Positions 25,129-32,798 of a stretch of DNA of 64,000 nucleotides are shown piece by piece (within the stretch, counting starts at the first letter, position 1; each line of letters begins with the position of its first letter). The notes under the pieces are model-generated. The model was not told the DNA's origin, made no database searches, and worked only from the letters and a program-made list of their open reading frames with translations. A program made the translations under genes and the position numbers. Origin of the DNA: Pseudotamlana agarivorans (GTDB taxonomy: Bacteria; Bacteroidota; Bacteroidia; Flavobacteriales; Flavobacteriaceae); NCBI RefSeq assembly GCF_018860245.1, contig NZ_JAHKPD010000007.1:1-64000 (forward strand), read 5' to 3'.

Positions 25129-25222
25129 AATACTAACCAACTAAGTCGAAGGTACCATATGTATATACATATTATGTTCTCAATACATTAAAAACTTAAC
25201 TGTATTCATTTACTGTGAAAAA

Positions 25223-25660
25223 TTAAATATTTTCAGCCATATAAGCTTGATATTCCTTTGCTAAATCTATTTTTTGTTTTTCTGTAAACACCTTCCCTGC
25301 TAATTGAAAAAAGGCATGTTCCTCATCTTCTAAATGATGCTCTACTTTATGCTGTAAATCTTTTGCCGTTTTTAACCAGGCAGAAGATGTATAATCTGTT
25401 TTTTCGAGAATTTCTATTAATTCATCAATCTCATGATGCTCTGCGATACCATGTCTCGCTTTCTCTTGCATCATATCACTAGTAATTAATGGTTTATAAA
25501 AGTGACGTTCTTCTGCGTTGGCATGCATATCAAGCTCGTGTTTTAATTGCTTAAAAATAACATCCCTCGATTCAGTATCGCCTGATGTCGCGACTAGGCG
25601 CTCTAATAAGTTACGCTGAGTATCATGATCTTTTCTTAAAGCTTCAAATATTGTGGTCAT
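25223..25660 (-). CDS. Hemerythrin HHE domain protein
   Basis: This 145-residue four-helix protein carries the spaced ligands of a hemerythrin-like di-iron site: His12, His41/His46 with Glu50 (HELDMHANAEE), His75-His76 (AEHHEIDE), and His108-His109 with Asp112 (VEHHLEDEE). Such proteins bind O2 or NO or help manage iron and oxidative stress. It is cytosolic and has its own terminator. The YtxH-type stress operon lies upstream on the same strand, so it belongs to a stress neighbourhood. Confidence 0.92.
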   Translation of the reverse strand: MTTIFEALRKDHDTQRNLLERLVATSGDTESRDVIFKQLKHELDMHANAEERHFYKPLITSDMMQEKARHGIAEHHEIDELIEILEKTDYTSSAWLKTAKDLQHKVEHHLEDEEHAFFQLAGKVFTEKQKIDLAKEYQAYMAENI

Positions 25661-25690
25661 TTTTTGTTTTTTTAGTTAATAAATAAGATA

Positions 25691-25719
25691 AAAAAGGCTC
25701 CATAATTTGAAGCCTTTTG
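25691..25719 (-). terminator. Terminator of the YtxH operon
   Basis: AAAAGGCT (25692-25699) pairs with AGCCTTTT (25111 bases further along at 25711-25718). The A-run on the left continues as the U-run of the leftward transcript. It separates the three-gene YtxH operon from the hemerythrin gene. Confidence 0.75.
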
Positions 25720-25729
25720 GAGTTAGTCA

Positions 25730-25930
25730 CTACTTTATAATTTTCTTTAACAGCATCAAAACGCCATACTTACCAGCAAAATTTAATCCTGTTTGAATCC
25801 AGTGGGCAGGCTTAAGATCTTCCATGTATTCTTCTTTCAATCCTTTTATCTCTTCCCATGCAATTTGGCGTTCTAAATTAAATATTTTTAAATCACGCTC
25901 CACATCCTTCATATTCTTGTAAATCTTCAT
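25730..25930 (-). CDS. Small basic protein of the YtxH operon, function unknown
   Basis: This 66-residue protein has an acidic-basic helical N-terminal half (YKNMKDVERDLKIFNLERQIAWEEIKGLK, split here by no obvious domain) and a hydrophobic C-terminal end (FAGKYGVLMLLKKIIK), which suggests a peripheral or tail-anchored membrane protein. It is the last gene of a leftward set with the holin-like and YtxH proteins, a layout that resembles yqjD-yqjE-yqjK of enterobacteria. I do not recognise a family with certainty. Confidence 0.68.
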   Translation of the reverse strand: MKIYKNMKDVERDLKIFNLERQIAWEEIKGLKEEYMEDLKPAHWIQTGLNFAGKYGVLMLLKKIIK

Positions 25931-25931
25931 A

Positions 25932-26279
25932 TTAATTGAAAAAAAGCTTAGACAATTTCTTAATTACCATATTGTTTATAACACCCCTAAAAAGGTAAGC
26001 TATAATTGATAACACCATAAAACCAACACCTACTAATAAAAAGCCTAAAGGATAATTCCCTGTGGATTCACCAATATAAAAGGCCAGCGCCACAGCACTA
26101 AGCATCGCACACATAAACCCTAAACCCCCAACAATTATTGTTTTAAAGAGTAAGCTAACAGATATTGAAAAATGCTTAAAAAACTTTAATCGGTAGAATT
26201 TATAAGACGAATCAAGGTAGCGCTCACTAACCTTCACCGCCTTTGTATTTGTTTTATTTACAGCGTCTAACAACCCCAT
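25932..26279 (-). CDS. Holin-superfamily / YqjE-like membrane protein
   Basis: This 115-residue protein has a polar N-terminal helix and two membrane helices (about 45-67 and 75-97) joined by a short GESTGNYPLG turn, followed by a basic tail. This is the layout of the Phage_holin_3_6 / YqjE proteins, which in most bacteria are not phage holins but accessory stress proteins. It lies one base before the 66-residue gene and three bases after the YtxH gene, so the three form one operon. Confidence 0.78.
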   Translation of the reverse strand: MGLLDAVNKTNTKAVKVSERYLDSSYKFYRLKFFKHFSISVSLLFKTIIVGGLGFMCAMLSAVALAFYIGESTGNYPLGFLLVGVGFMVLSIIAYLFRGVINNMVIKKLSKLFFN

Positions 26280-26282
26280 ATA

Positions 26283-26654
26283 TTATGATGTTTTTTGCAA
26301 CTTCTTATTCTTAACCCTTAATTCTGTTAGTTTCTTTTCTAAAGTACTAATCACATCATCAGCCTTATGACTTACATCCATCACAATGTCATCCAACTGC
26401 TCCTCAATAGTTTGTTTTTTTGAGACTGTATTCGACATCACTCGATCTTTCAAATCGATAGTTGTTTGGGTAATAATATCTTTTGCTGTGGCCATTTCAG
26501 ACTCTAATTTGTTTTTAGCTAAAGTTGCTTCGTCTGCAATAATCTGCCTTGTTTTACTTCCTTTATAGGGAGCAAACAATAAGCCTACAGCAGCTCCTAC
26601 TAATGTCCCTGCTATAATTCCTAATGCTGTACTTTCATTATTATTCATACTCAT
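26283..26654 (-). CDS. YtxH domain protein
   Basis: This 123-residue protein has an N-terminal glycine-rich hydrophobic helix (about 8-28, LGIIAGTLVGAAVGLLFAPYKG). The rest is a long charged helix likely to form a coiled coil (residues 30-120). YtxH proteins are general-stress proteins of the inner membrane. It begins a leftward operon of three small envelope genes and has a -7 box (minus-strand TAACTTTG) at 26700-26707. Confidence 0.85.
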   Translation of the reverse strand: MSMNNNESTALGIIAGTLVGAAVGLLFAPYKGSKTRQIIADEATLAKNKLESEMATAKDIITQTTIDLKDRVMSNTVSKKQTIEEQLDDIVMDVSHKADDVISTLEKKLTELRVKNKKLQKTS

Positions 26655-26699
26655 AATGTTATATTAATTTAAAATTAAACTTATTTTTTTTTGTTATCA

Positions 26700-26707
26700 C
26701 AAAGTTA
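26700..26707 (-). promoter_or_regulatory. -7 promoter box of the YtxH operon
   Basis: The minus strand reads TAACTTTG, an exact TAnnTTTG match about 45 bp before the YtxH start. The 204-bp region here is shared with the divergent aldehyde dehydrogenase gene. Confidence 0.5.
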
Positions 26708-26858
26708 ATCGCACACTACACCCTGCGTTGACTCAATACAACAGATTATTAGCTGTTATGAGAAAACTTGAAAACGCTCATGTTTTTAGTAATAGCATCA
26801 AACAGTGCTATTTCAAATAGTTATCTTTATAAATAATTTTCTGAATTAGAATTTTGCT

Positions 26859-28220
26859 ATGAAAAAAGATATCACCACTACAAACCCATATTCCAATGAA
26901 GATTTAGAGTCTTATAATTATTTCACATCCAATGAAATTTCAGAAATATTATTACACGCTGATAAGACATTTCAAACTTGGAAAACTAAAGGCCTCTCCA
27001 AAAAGACGGGATTGGTAAAAAAAGTTGCCGACAACCTTTGGGATAACAGAGATAAATACGCGAAATTGATTTCTTCTGAAATGGGAAAACCTATCAAAGA
27101 AAGTTTAGCTGAAATTGATAAATGCATGTATTTATGTGATTTCTATGCTAAAACTTCATCAGACTTACTAGCTGATGCCCTTATTGAAACTGATGCTCAA
27201 GAAAGTTTTATTTCTTACGATCCATTAGGTGTTATTCTAGGTGTTATGCCATGGAACTACCCGTTTTGGCAGGTTTTAAGATTTGCCATCCCTACATTAA
27301 CAGCAGGAAATTGCGTGGTTTTAAAACACGCATCAAATGTAACAGGTTGTGCTTTGGCTATTCAAGATGTCTTTGAAGATGCTGGCTACCCTATGGGCTG
27401 CTTTACGACGATAGTAGCCGATCATAGCGCAATTGAAAGCATAATAAAAAACGACATCGTTAAGGCTATATCCCTTACCGGTAGTGAAAAAGCTGGTCGG
27501 AAAATTGCAGAAATTGCAGGTTCACAATTAAAAAAACTTGTTCTCGAACTCGGTGGTAACAATGCCTGTATCGTGCTTAATGATGCCGATTTGGACTCCC
27601 ATTTATCAACCATGGTAAACGCTCGCATGTTAAATACCGGACAAAGTTGTATAGCGGCCAAACGTTTTATTGTTGAAGCCGAAATATACGATACCTTCTT
27701 AGAACAGTTTACAAAAAAAGTGGCTGCCTTAAAATCGGGTGATCCACTTCTGGAAGACACCGAAATAGGTACACTAGCTAGACCAGATTTAGCAGATATA
27801 TTAGAAGACCAAGTAAATCGCTCGGTCGAACAAGGTGCTCACATCCATTATGGAAACGCCCGCGATCATGCCTATTACCAACCCACAATCATAACTGAAG
27901 TTACTACAAACATGCCTGTATTTACAGAAGAAACTTTTGGACCAGTGGCCGCTATTATAAAAGTATCTAACAAAGAGGAAGCCTACAAACTTGCTAGTGA
28001 CACGTCTTTCGGCTTAGGCACCATGATTTTTACAGAAAATATTGAAGACGCCAAACAAAACATTATTCATATTGAAGATGGCGCATTTTTCATCAACGAG
28101 ATGGTGAAATCTGACCCCAGATTGCCTTTTGGAGGCACAAAAAACTCTGGCTATGGCCGAGAACTTTCCAAGGAAGGCTTATTAGCCTTTACAAACAAAA
28201 AAACAGTTTACATTAAATAA
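26859..28220 (+). CDS. NAD(P)-dependent aldehyde dehydrogenase, succinate-semialdehyde type
   Basis: This 453-residue cytosolic enzyme oxidises an aldehyde to a carboxylic acid. It has the catalytic Cys264 in GQSC, the general base Glu230 in ELGGNNA, and the cofactor region LTGSEKAGRKIAE. The family that fits best is the succinate-semialdehyde / GabD-like group. Its length is a little short because the N-terminal arm begins directly at the cofactor domain. It precedes the GH3 gene by 39 bp on the same strand, which suggests joint expression. The natural aldehyde is unknown. Confidence 0.9.
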   Translation: MKKDITTTNPYSNEDLESYNYFTSNEISEILLHADKTFQTWKTKGLSKKTGLVKKVADNLWDNRDKYAKLISSEMGKPIKESLAEIDKCMYLCDFYAKTSSDLLADALIETDAQESFISYDPLGVILGVMPWNYPFWQVLRFAIPTLTAGNCVVLKHASNVTGCALAIQDVFEDAGYPMGCFTTIVADHSAIESIIKNDIVKAISLTGSEKAGRKIAEIAGSQLKKLVLELGGNNACIVLNDADLDSHLSTMVNARMLNTGQSCIAAKRFIVEAEIYDTFLEQFTKKVAALKSGDPLLEDTEIGTLARPDLADILEDQVNRSVEQGAHIHYGNARDHAYYQPTIITEVTTNMPVFTEETFGPVAAIIKVSNKEEAYKLASDTSFGLGTMIFTENIEDAKQNIIHIEDGAFFINEMVKSDPRLPFGGTKNSGYGRELSKEGLLAFTNKKTVYIK

Positions 28221-28259
28221 CAATTGATACGCAACTTACATTAACAAAAATAACAATCC

Positions 28260-29783
28260 ATGGCTATAATTGGTAATATTATAAAAGGCGTAATTAACAT
28301 AAAAGACGCCATTACTTTTGAAACAAACCCTGTTGAGGAACAACAAAAAGTTTTAAAGAAACTACTCGAAAAAGCTAAAGATACCGCATTTGGTAAACAC
28401 TATAATTTTCAAAACATTCTCGACAGTGAAAATCCAGATGAAGCTTTTGCCCAAAACATTCCATATCATGATTATGACAAGATGAGTGGCGAATGGTGGC
28501 ACAAACTGTTAGACGGCGAAACAGATATCACGTGGCCAGGAAAACCAGATTATTTTGCTCTAAGCTCTGGAACTACTGGAAAAACAAGCAAACGCATTCC
28601 TGTAACGAACGCCATGGTAGAAGCCATTCAACAAGCAGGTATAAAACAAGTTTTCGCATTGAGCAACTTTGATTTACCTGCCGATTTTTTTGAAAAGGAA
28701 ATTATGATGCTAGGAAGCTCTACCGATTTAGACCAAAATAAAGACCATTTAGAAGGTGAAATTAGCGGTATAAGCGCGAGTCAGATTCCACATTGGTTTA
28801 GAGGTTACTACAAACCAGGAGAAAAAATTGCAAAAATTGACGATTGGGATGAACGTGTAAAGCACATTGCTAAAAATGCTAAAAGTTGGGACATTGGAGC
28901 TTTAAGCGGAATCCCTTCTTGGCTAGAATTGATGCTTGCTGAAGTTATAAAATACCATGACGCAAAAACCATACATGACATATGGCCAAACCTACAAGTG
29001 TACACGTCTGGAGGTGTAGCTTTCGGTCCATATGAAAAGAGTTTTAATGCGTTACTGGAAAAACCAATTACTATTATTGACACCTATTTAGCTTCTGAAG
29101 GTTTTATAGCCTATCAAGAGCGCCCGGAAACGAAATCTATGAAACTTATTGTAGATAATGGCATCTATTTTGAATTTGTACCCTTCAATCCAGATTACAT
29201 CAATCAAGATGGATCCATTAAAGAAAGTGCCCCCTGTCTAACTTTAGCAGATGTTGAGCTGGATCAAGATTACGTACTTATCATGTCTACCGTAAGCGGT
29301 GCTTGGCGCTATTTAATTGGCGACACCATTGTATTTACGGATCTCGAACGTGCCGAAATCAAAATTACAGGACGTACAAAGTTTTTCTTAAACACTGTAG
29401 GGTCGCAGCTTTCTGTAAATAAAATGGATGATGCCGTTCAATATTTAGAAGAAAAATTAGATGTGAAAATTCCAGAATACACCCTGGCAGCAAAACGATT
29501 TGACGACGAGTTTTACCACAGTTGGTACTTAGGATCTGATATAAAAAACGCGGATGCCGAGAAAATCGCAGACTTGCTAGACAACTTTCTAGCTGATGCC
29601 AATAAAAACTACAAAGTAGCCCGATCGAAAGCCTTAAAAGGCGTTAAAGTTGCCGTAATCGATCCATCAATTTTTCATGAATGGAGTGGGGCAAATAAAA
29701 AGAAAGGTGGCCAAGTTAAAATGGAACGTGTTATGAGCGAAGCGAAGTTTGAAGCATGGGAAACTTTTGTAAAGGAAAACTAA
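28260..29783 (+). CDS. GH3 (auxin-responsive promoter) family protein
   Basis: This 507-residue protein belongs to the GH3 family, which in plants adenylates carboxylic acid hormones and joins them to amino acids. The ATP-binding signature SSGTTGKTSKRIPVT lies at about 98-112, and later conserved parts include YLASEGFIAYQ and WRYLIGDTIVFTDLERAEIKITGRTKFF. Bacterial GH3 proteins have unknown substrates. The tandem aldehyde dehydrogenase could supply a carboxylic acid to be activated here. Its stop codon overlaps that of the convergent metalloprotease-like gene. Confidence 0.9.
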   Translation: MAIIGNIIKGVINIKDAITFETNPVEEQQKVLKKLLEKAKDTAFGKHYNFQNILDSENPDEAFAQNIPYHDYDKMSGEWWHKLLDGETDITWPGKPDYFALSSGTTGKTSKRIPVTNAMVEAIQQAGIKQVFALSNFDLPADFFEKEIMMLGSSTDLDQNKDHLEGEISGISASQIPHWFRGYYKPGEKIAKIDDWDERVKHIAKNAKSWDIGALSGIPSWLELMLAEVIKYHDAKTIHDIWPNLQVYTSGGVAFGPYEKSFNALLEKPITIIDTYLASEGFIAYQERPETKSMKLIVDNGIYFEFVPFNPDYINQDGSIKESAPCLTLADVELDQDYVLIMSTVSGAWRYLIGDTIVFTDLERAEIKITGRTKFFLNTVGSQLSVNKMDDAVQYLEEKLDVKIPEYTLAAKRFDDEFYHSWYLGSDIKNADAEKIADLLDNFLADANKNYKVARSKALKGVKVAVIDPSIFHEWSGANKKKGGQVKMERVMSEAKFEAWETFVKEN

Positions 29784-30475
29784 CTGGCTTTATCTTGAGA
29801 ATCCTTTTCATCTGCTTTTTCAACCATTTCCATGATTTCTTCTGGAGATAGGTAGTATTTTTTTATTCTTAATTTATATTTATTTTCAATATCGGCATGA
29901 TTTAATATAAAGTTTTTAGTCGCTAAAATATATTCAGCCATGCCGTGAGAAACCGCAAAAGTATCTGCAGCTCTTTCAGCTTCTATAATATGATTATCAG
30001 ACAATAGATAATTCACACCAAACCACATAAGTTCAGAATTACTCATTCGCTGGTAATCCATAACATGACCTAGCTCATGACCTATCCAACCAACCATAAC
30101 ATCTTCAGGCACATCTTCAGTTTTAAAGACACGATCGGCAATTTTTATTTTTTCACTAATGCGTATCACATAAGAACGGTTTCTTCTACTCTTAAAAAAA
30201 CTACCAAATAACGGTTGGGCCTGCATGGTCGATTTTTTAATATTTGACTTAAATCGAAATTCTATAGATACATCACTAAGCTCAGGATAATATGATAAAG
30301 CCTTACTAACCTCTTTAGCGATACTGTTTGGTATAACGTGTTTAATATTTTGTGACATAGATTGGTTTGGAAGTAAACCTATAAAAATGATTGAGAGTTT
30401 TAAAATTATACTCTGAAAACTCCTCGGCGAACCGAAAAATAGCGCTTTCGAAAAAAACTTAAAAGTGTTCAACAT
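29780..30475 (-). CDS. Exported zinc metalloprotease-like protein
   Basis: This 231-residue protein has a hydrophobic stretch at about 22-42 that looks like a signal peptide with a long n-region, ending near MSQNIKH. The HExxH zinc motif is HELGH (133-137, in WIGHELGHVMDYQ), and a later ERAADTFAVSHGM could supply a third, Glu ligand. The family is unknown to me, but the motifs fit a periplasmic zincin. It is convergent with the GH3 gene, and the two stop codons share bases, leaving no room for a terminator between them. Confidence 0.72.
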   Translation of the reverse strand: MLNTFKFFSKALFFGSPRSFQSIILKLSIIFIGLLPNQSMSQNIKHVIPNSIAKEVSKALSYYPELSDVSIEFRFKSNIKKSTMQAQPLFGSFFKSRRNRSYVIRISEKIKIADRVFKTEDVPEDVMVGWIGHELGHVMDYQRMSNSELMWFGVNYLLSDNHIIEAERAADTFAVSHGMAEYILATKNFILNHADIENKYKLRIKKYYLSPEEIMEMVEKADEKDSQDKAS

Positions 30476-30835
30476 TTTTACAATTTACATTTTAAAAGAA
30501 ATAGATGCAATAAAGCTAATCATAATAAATACAATTAAACCATATGCACACGACATTCTTGAGCACATTTCACACAAGATTCAATACAACTTTCATAGCT
30601 ACTTACAATAATTTTTAAGTTTTAATTCATACTCAATACATTCGTTTAATTTTTTATTCAAACGTATCTCAATATAGGCGCCAAACTTAACTTACTTTAA
30701 CTCTAAAACCAAATTATTTAACACTTACAACATTAATTTACAACACATTAAGCCTATAACAAATGAGTCAACATTGTTTTTATAAGCGTTAATCCTAAGG
30801 CGTACCATTTTATACCTTGTACTCACATCAAAGCG
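30476..30835. other. Intergenic region with a possible decayed Cys-rich reading frame
   Basis: This 360-bp AT-rich region has no intact gene. On the minus strand, 30535-30621 encodes a start-less frame containing CIESCVKCAQEC, with Cys spaced C-x3-C-x2-C-x3-C as in DUF326 four-helix copper-binding proteins. An upstream frame in another phase suggests a frameshift at a run of A. The rest shows nothing I recognise. Confidence 0.45.
30535..30621 (-). pseudogene. Possible remnant of a DUF326-like Cys-rich gene
   Basis: The frame reads into CIESCVKCAQEC and VHMV before a stop, and has no start codon. The Cys spacing fits the copper-binding DUF326 proteins. Just upstream another frame (VKFGAYIEIRLNKKLNECIEYELK would be its product, split here at a run of A) stops at a point consistent with a frameshift. 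It is too short to be certain. Confidence 0.3.
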
Positions 30836-31018
30836 ATGTCTGAGAAACCTATTAACACTGTAAAACATAAAAAAATGGGAGATATTAATGATAAAAAGAA
30901 ATTTAAATCAAAAATTGAACAAAAACATCCAATAAATCCTAATGGCAATACAGATGTTAAAAACAACACTTTTGACATTTATAAGAAAACCATTAAGGAT
31001 CAGCAAAACAAAAAATAG
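30836..31018 (+). CDS. Possible small Lys-rich disordered protein
   Basis: An open frame of 60 codons starts with ATG and gives a very hydrophilic product rich in Lys, Asn and Asp with no hydrophobic core (for example KKMGDINDKKKFKSKIEQK). In a stress-gene area such a protein could be a disordered general-stress protein, but AT-rich DNA also produces such frames by chance. I found no ribosome-binding or promoter evidence that settles it. Confidence 0.35.
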   Translation: MSEKPINTVKHKKMGDINDKKKFKSKIEQKHPINPNGNTDVKNNTFDIYKKTIKDQQNKK

Positions 31019-31069
31019 AAATAGTTTATTTCACTAATAACTCGAGACGATCTACTAAAGTAAAACTTC

Positions 31070-31157
31070 CGTCAACATGAACTTGTTTCTGGTGATCATC
31101 CTACTCAATTATCATTAGAATGAAGTTCTAAAAACAAGTTTAGAGTGACCCAATTTC
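31070..31157. repeat. Interspersed imperfect inverted repeat (TGAACTTGTTT core)
   Basis: The arms GTCAACATGAACTTGTTT (about 31072-31089) and AAACAAGTTTAGAGTGAC (about 31133-31150) pair in 13 of 18 positions. The core AACTTGTTT / AAACAAGTT is the same motif found in hairpins at 5.80 and 31.77 kb. Such elements are common in flavobacterial intergenic DNA. Confidence 0.5.
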
Positions 31158-31211
31158 ATGTTTTGTTTTAGAAAGTCTCTTCATTTATACAACATTTAAA
31201 GAAACAGAAAA

Positions 31212-31721
31212 ATGATATTACCAAATACAGAAGTACCCGCATTAAGTTTACCTTTAACCGATGGATCTACTTGGGATCTTAAATCTCAAAAAAGTGAAGC
31301 CTTTACTATTTTAGTATTCTACAGAGGCTTACATTGCCCTGTATGTAAAAAACAATTACAAGAAATAGAGGAAATTCTCCCTAAGTTTAAGGATCGTGGC
31401 GTTGATATCATATCTATTAGTTGTGATACCGAAAAACGCGCAAATCTTTCAGCTGAAAAATGGGAGATTTCTAAATTACCTATAGCTTATAATTTGTCGA
31501 TAGAAGAAGCTAGAAAATGGGGGTTATATGTTTCTGAAGCGATTTCAGACAAAGAACCAGAACAATTCTCTGAGCCTGGAATATTCATAATTCGACCTGA
31601 TTTTTCACTTTATGCGAGCTCTATTCAAACCATGCCGTTTGCAAGACCTCAAATGGAAGACATTTTAAAAGCCCTCGATTTTGTTACTGAAAATGACTAC
31701 CCAGCACGTGGTAGCAAATAA
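31212..31721 (+). CDS. Peroxiredoxin-like (AhpC/TSA superfamily) protein
   Basis: This 169-residue protein has the thioredoxin-fold peroxiredoxin layout. LTDGSTWDLKS lies near the N-terminus and the peroxidatic region YRGLHCPVCKKQL contains Cys42 and Cys45, a CxxC arrangement instead of the usual lone peroxidatic Cys. Members are likely thiol-dependent peroxidases or reductases of the cytosol. A multi-stem element begins 15 bp after the stop. The ArsC-like gene downstream may be partly co-expressed. Confidence 0.82.
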   Translation: MILPNTEVPALSLPLTDGSTWDLKSQKSEAFTILVFYRGLHCPVCKKQLQEIEEILPKFKDRGVDIISISCDTEKRANLSAEKWEISKLPIAYNLSIEEARKWGLYVSEAISDKEPEQFSEPGIFIIRPDFSLYASSIQTMPFARPQMEDILKALDFVTENDYPARGSK

Positions 31722-31735
31722 CAATACCCCTTAAG

Positions 31736-31859
31736 AAGCTGTTTAAAAGCACCTCATTTTCGCTCCTGAACGTGTTTCAGGTTTTCACAACGATAAGTTA
31801 TCCATGTGATGAAACTCTGAAATGAATTTTTTACTTTTTAAACAGCTTTTTTTTTAACC
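31736..31859 (+). repeat. Multi-stem palindromic element ending in a T-run
   Basis: Outer arms AAGCTGTTTAAAAG (31736-31749) and CTTTTTAAACAGCTT (31834-31848) pair over 14 bp with one bulge. Inside are TCATTTT / GAAATGA, a hairpin CCTGAACGTGTTTCAGG and a second hairpin around GTTTTCAC ... GTGATGAAAC, giving a cloverleaf-like fold. Nine T follow the outer arm. It may be a terminator of the peroxiredoxin gene or an interspersed element inserted there. Confidence 0.5.
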
Positions 31860-31894
31860 TGAAACATACACTCAAAAAATTAAAGTTTTAAACC

Positions 31895-32347
31895 ATGAAA
31901 AATATGTCAATTTTAGCAAGAGATAAAAAACAACTCACCTATATATACAGTTCTAAATCACACCTTGGAAAACAAGTGCTTGGATACATTCAAGGCATTG
32001 ATAAAAAAGTAGAAACCATAGACATAGACAAGGAAAAACTTGGCGATACCATTTGGGTGGAGATTTCAGACCAATTAAATGTAGCAATAAACAAGTTGTT
32101 TTCTATTGAAGGCGCCGATTATGGTAATACCGAAGACTTTGACACCGAAGACTGGCTTAAAATTCTAAACAAAAACACAGAACTATTACAAAAACCAATT
32201 GCCATCGTAGGCAAAGACGTAAAACAAATAGTAAACCGGTCGGAAATCCTTGAATTCTTTGGAGTAGATTCTGCAGGGTTTGAAAAAAAACCTAGCGGCG
32301 AATCACCAACGACTTCATCTACAACTGAGGATGAAAAATTTGTTTAA
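31895..32347 (+). CDS. ArsC/Spx-like thioredoxin-fold protein lacking Cys
   Basis: This 150-residue protein keeps the ArsC/Spx-like fold pattern. The N-terminal strand and helix are YIYSSKSHLGKQVLGYIQ, and the C-terminal pattern WLKILNKNTELLQKPIAIVG with a helix NRSEILEFFG is typical of ArsC family members. The catalytic Cys that should follow the first strand is absent, and there is no Cys in the whole protein. It cannot act as a thiol reductase and may be a regulatory or binding member. A long, perfect terminator follows. Confidence 0.7.
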   Translation: MKNMSILARDKKQLTYIYSSKSHLGKQVLGYIQGIDKKVETIDIDKEKLGDTIWVEISDQLNVAINKLFSIEGADYGNTEDFDTEDWLKILNKNTELLQKPIAIVGKDVKQIVNRSEILEFFGVDSAGFEKKPSGESPTTSSTTEDEKFV

Positions 32348-32364
32348 TTAAGGTTTAAAACTTC

Positions 32365-32410
32365 AAAAAAGCCTCCTAAAATCATTACGGTTTTAGGAGG
32401 CTTTTTTATT
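32365..32410 (+). terminator. Terminator of the ArsC-like gene
   Basis: AAAAAAGCCTCCTAAAA (32365-32381) pairs perfectly with TTTTAGGAGGCTTTTTT (32391-32407), a 17-bp stem with a nine-base loop and flanking A and T runs. It lies 18 bp past the stop codon. Confidence 0.9.
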
Positions 32411-32463
32411 CTAATAAACAAAATGACCTCAATAATAAGCGATCACCCTCTCGAGGCTAGTCA

Positions 32464-32501
32464 TTATGTTAACATAACCTTAGACGTCTAAAACGCGTTT
32501 T
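32464..32501. promoter_or_regulatory. Cluster of three perfect palindromes, possible operator
   Basis: TTATGTTAACATAA (32464-32477), TTAGACGTCTAA (32480-32491) and AAAACGCGTTTT (32490-32501) are all perfect palindromes and lie end to end, the last two overlapping by two bases. They are about 200 bp upstream of the -7 box of the DUF547-TonB operon. Their role is unknown. Confidence 0.45.
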
Positions 32502-32701
32502 ACTCGATGAAACGCAAATTAAAGAAAGAGTAAACCTACATTACCAGCCAGCTCAAATCTTTTTTATCATATAAAAACAGGCTTATTTTGACTTACTGCT
32601 ATATTTATCGGTTGATTACTTTCAACATGATAATTTTTTCCACTCAAAATTGAATCTTCTGTATAAATAATTATTGAATAGCTATGCATACATAGAATAT
32701 A

Positions 32702-32709
32702 TATTTTTG
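32702..32709 (+). promoter_or_regulatory. -7 promoter box of the DUF547-TonB receptor operon
   Basis: TATTTTTG matches TAnnTTTG exactly. It lies 90 bp before the start codon, leaving an untranslated leader of about 80 nt. A TTG 25 bp upstream is too distant for the usual -33 spacing. Confidence 0.5.
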
Positions 32710-32798
32710 CGCCTTCTTTTTTTTAGAAGCCAAATAAAACACTAAAGAACCTACATGTTTATTAAAAAATTAACACAGAAAAAACCAAATTATTAACT

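Larger units (their letters stand above)
24885..25222. other. Intergenic region: GH25 promoter, perfect palindrome, hemerythrin terminator
   Basis: This 338-bp region has no gene. It contains the -7 box of GH25 (24906-24913), a terminator for the hemerythrin gene (25088-25128) and a perfect 16-bp palindrome ATATGTATATACATAT (25157-25172) of unknown role. Confidence 0.65.
32348..32798. other. Intergenic region with three adjacent perfect palindromes and a promoter
   Basis: This 451-bp region holds a terminator (32365-32407), three perfect palindromes within 38 bp (32464-32501) and the -7 box of the DUF547 operon (32702-32709). No gene is seen between about 32510 and 32690. Confidence 0.75.
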
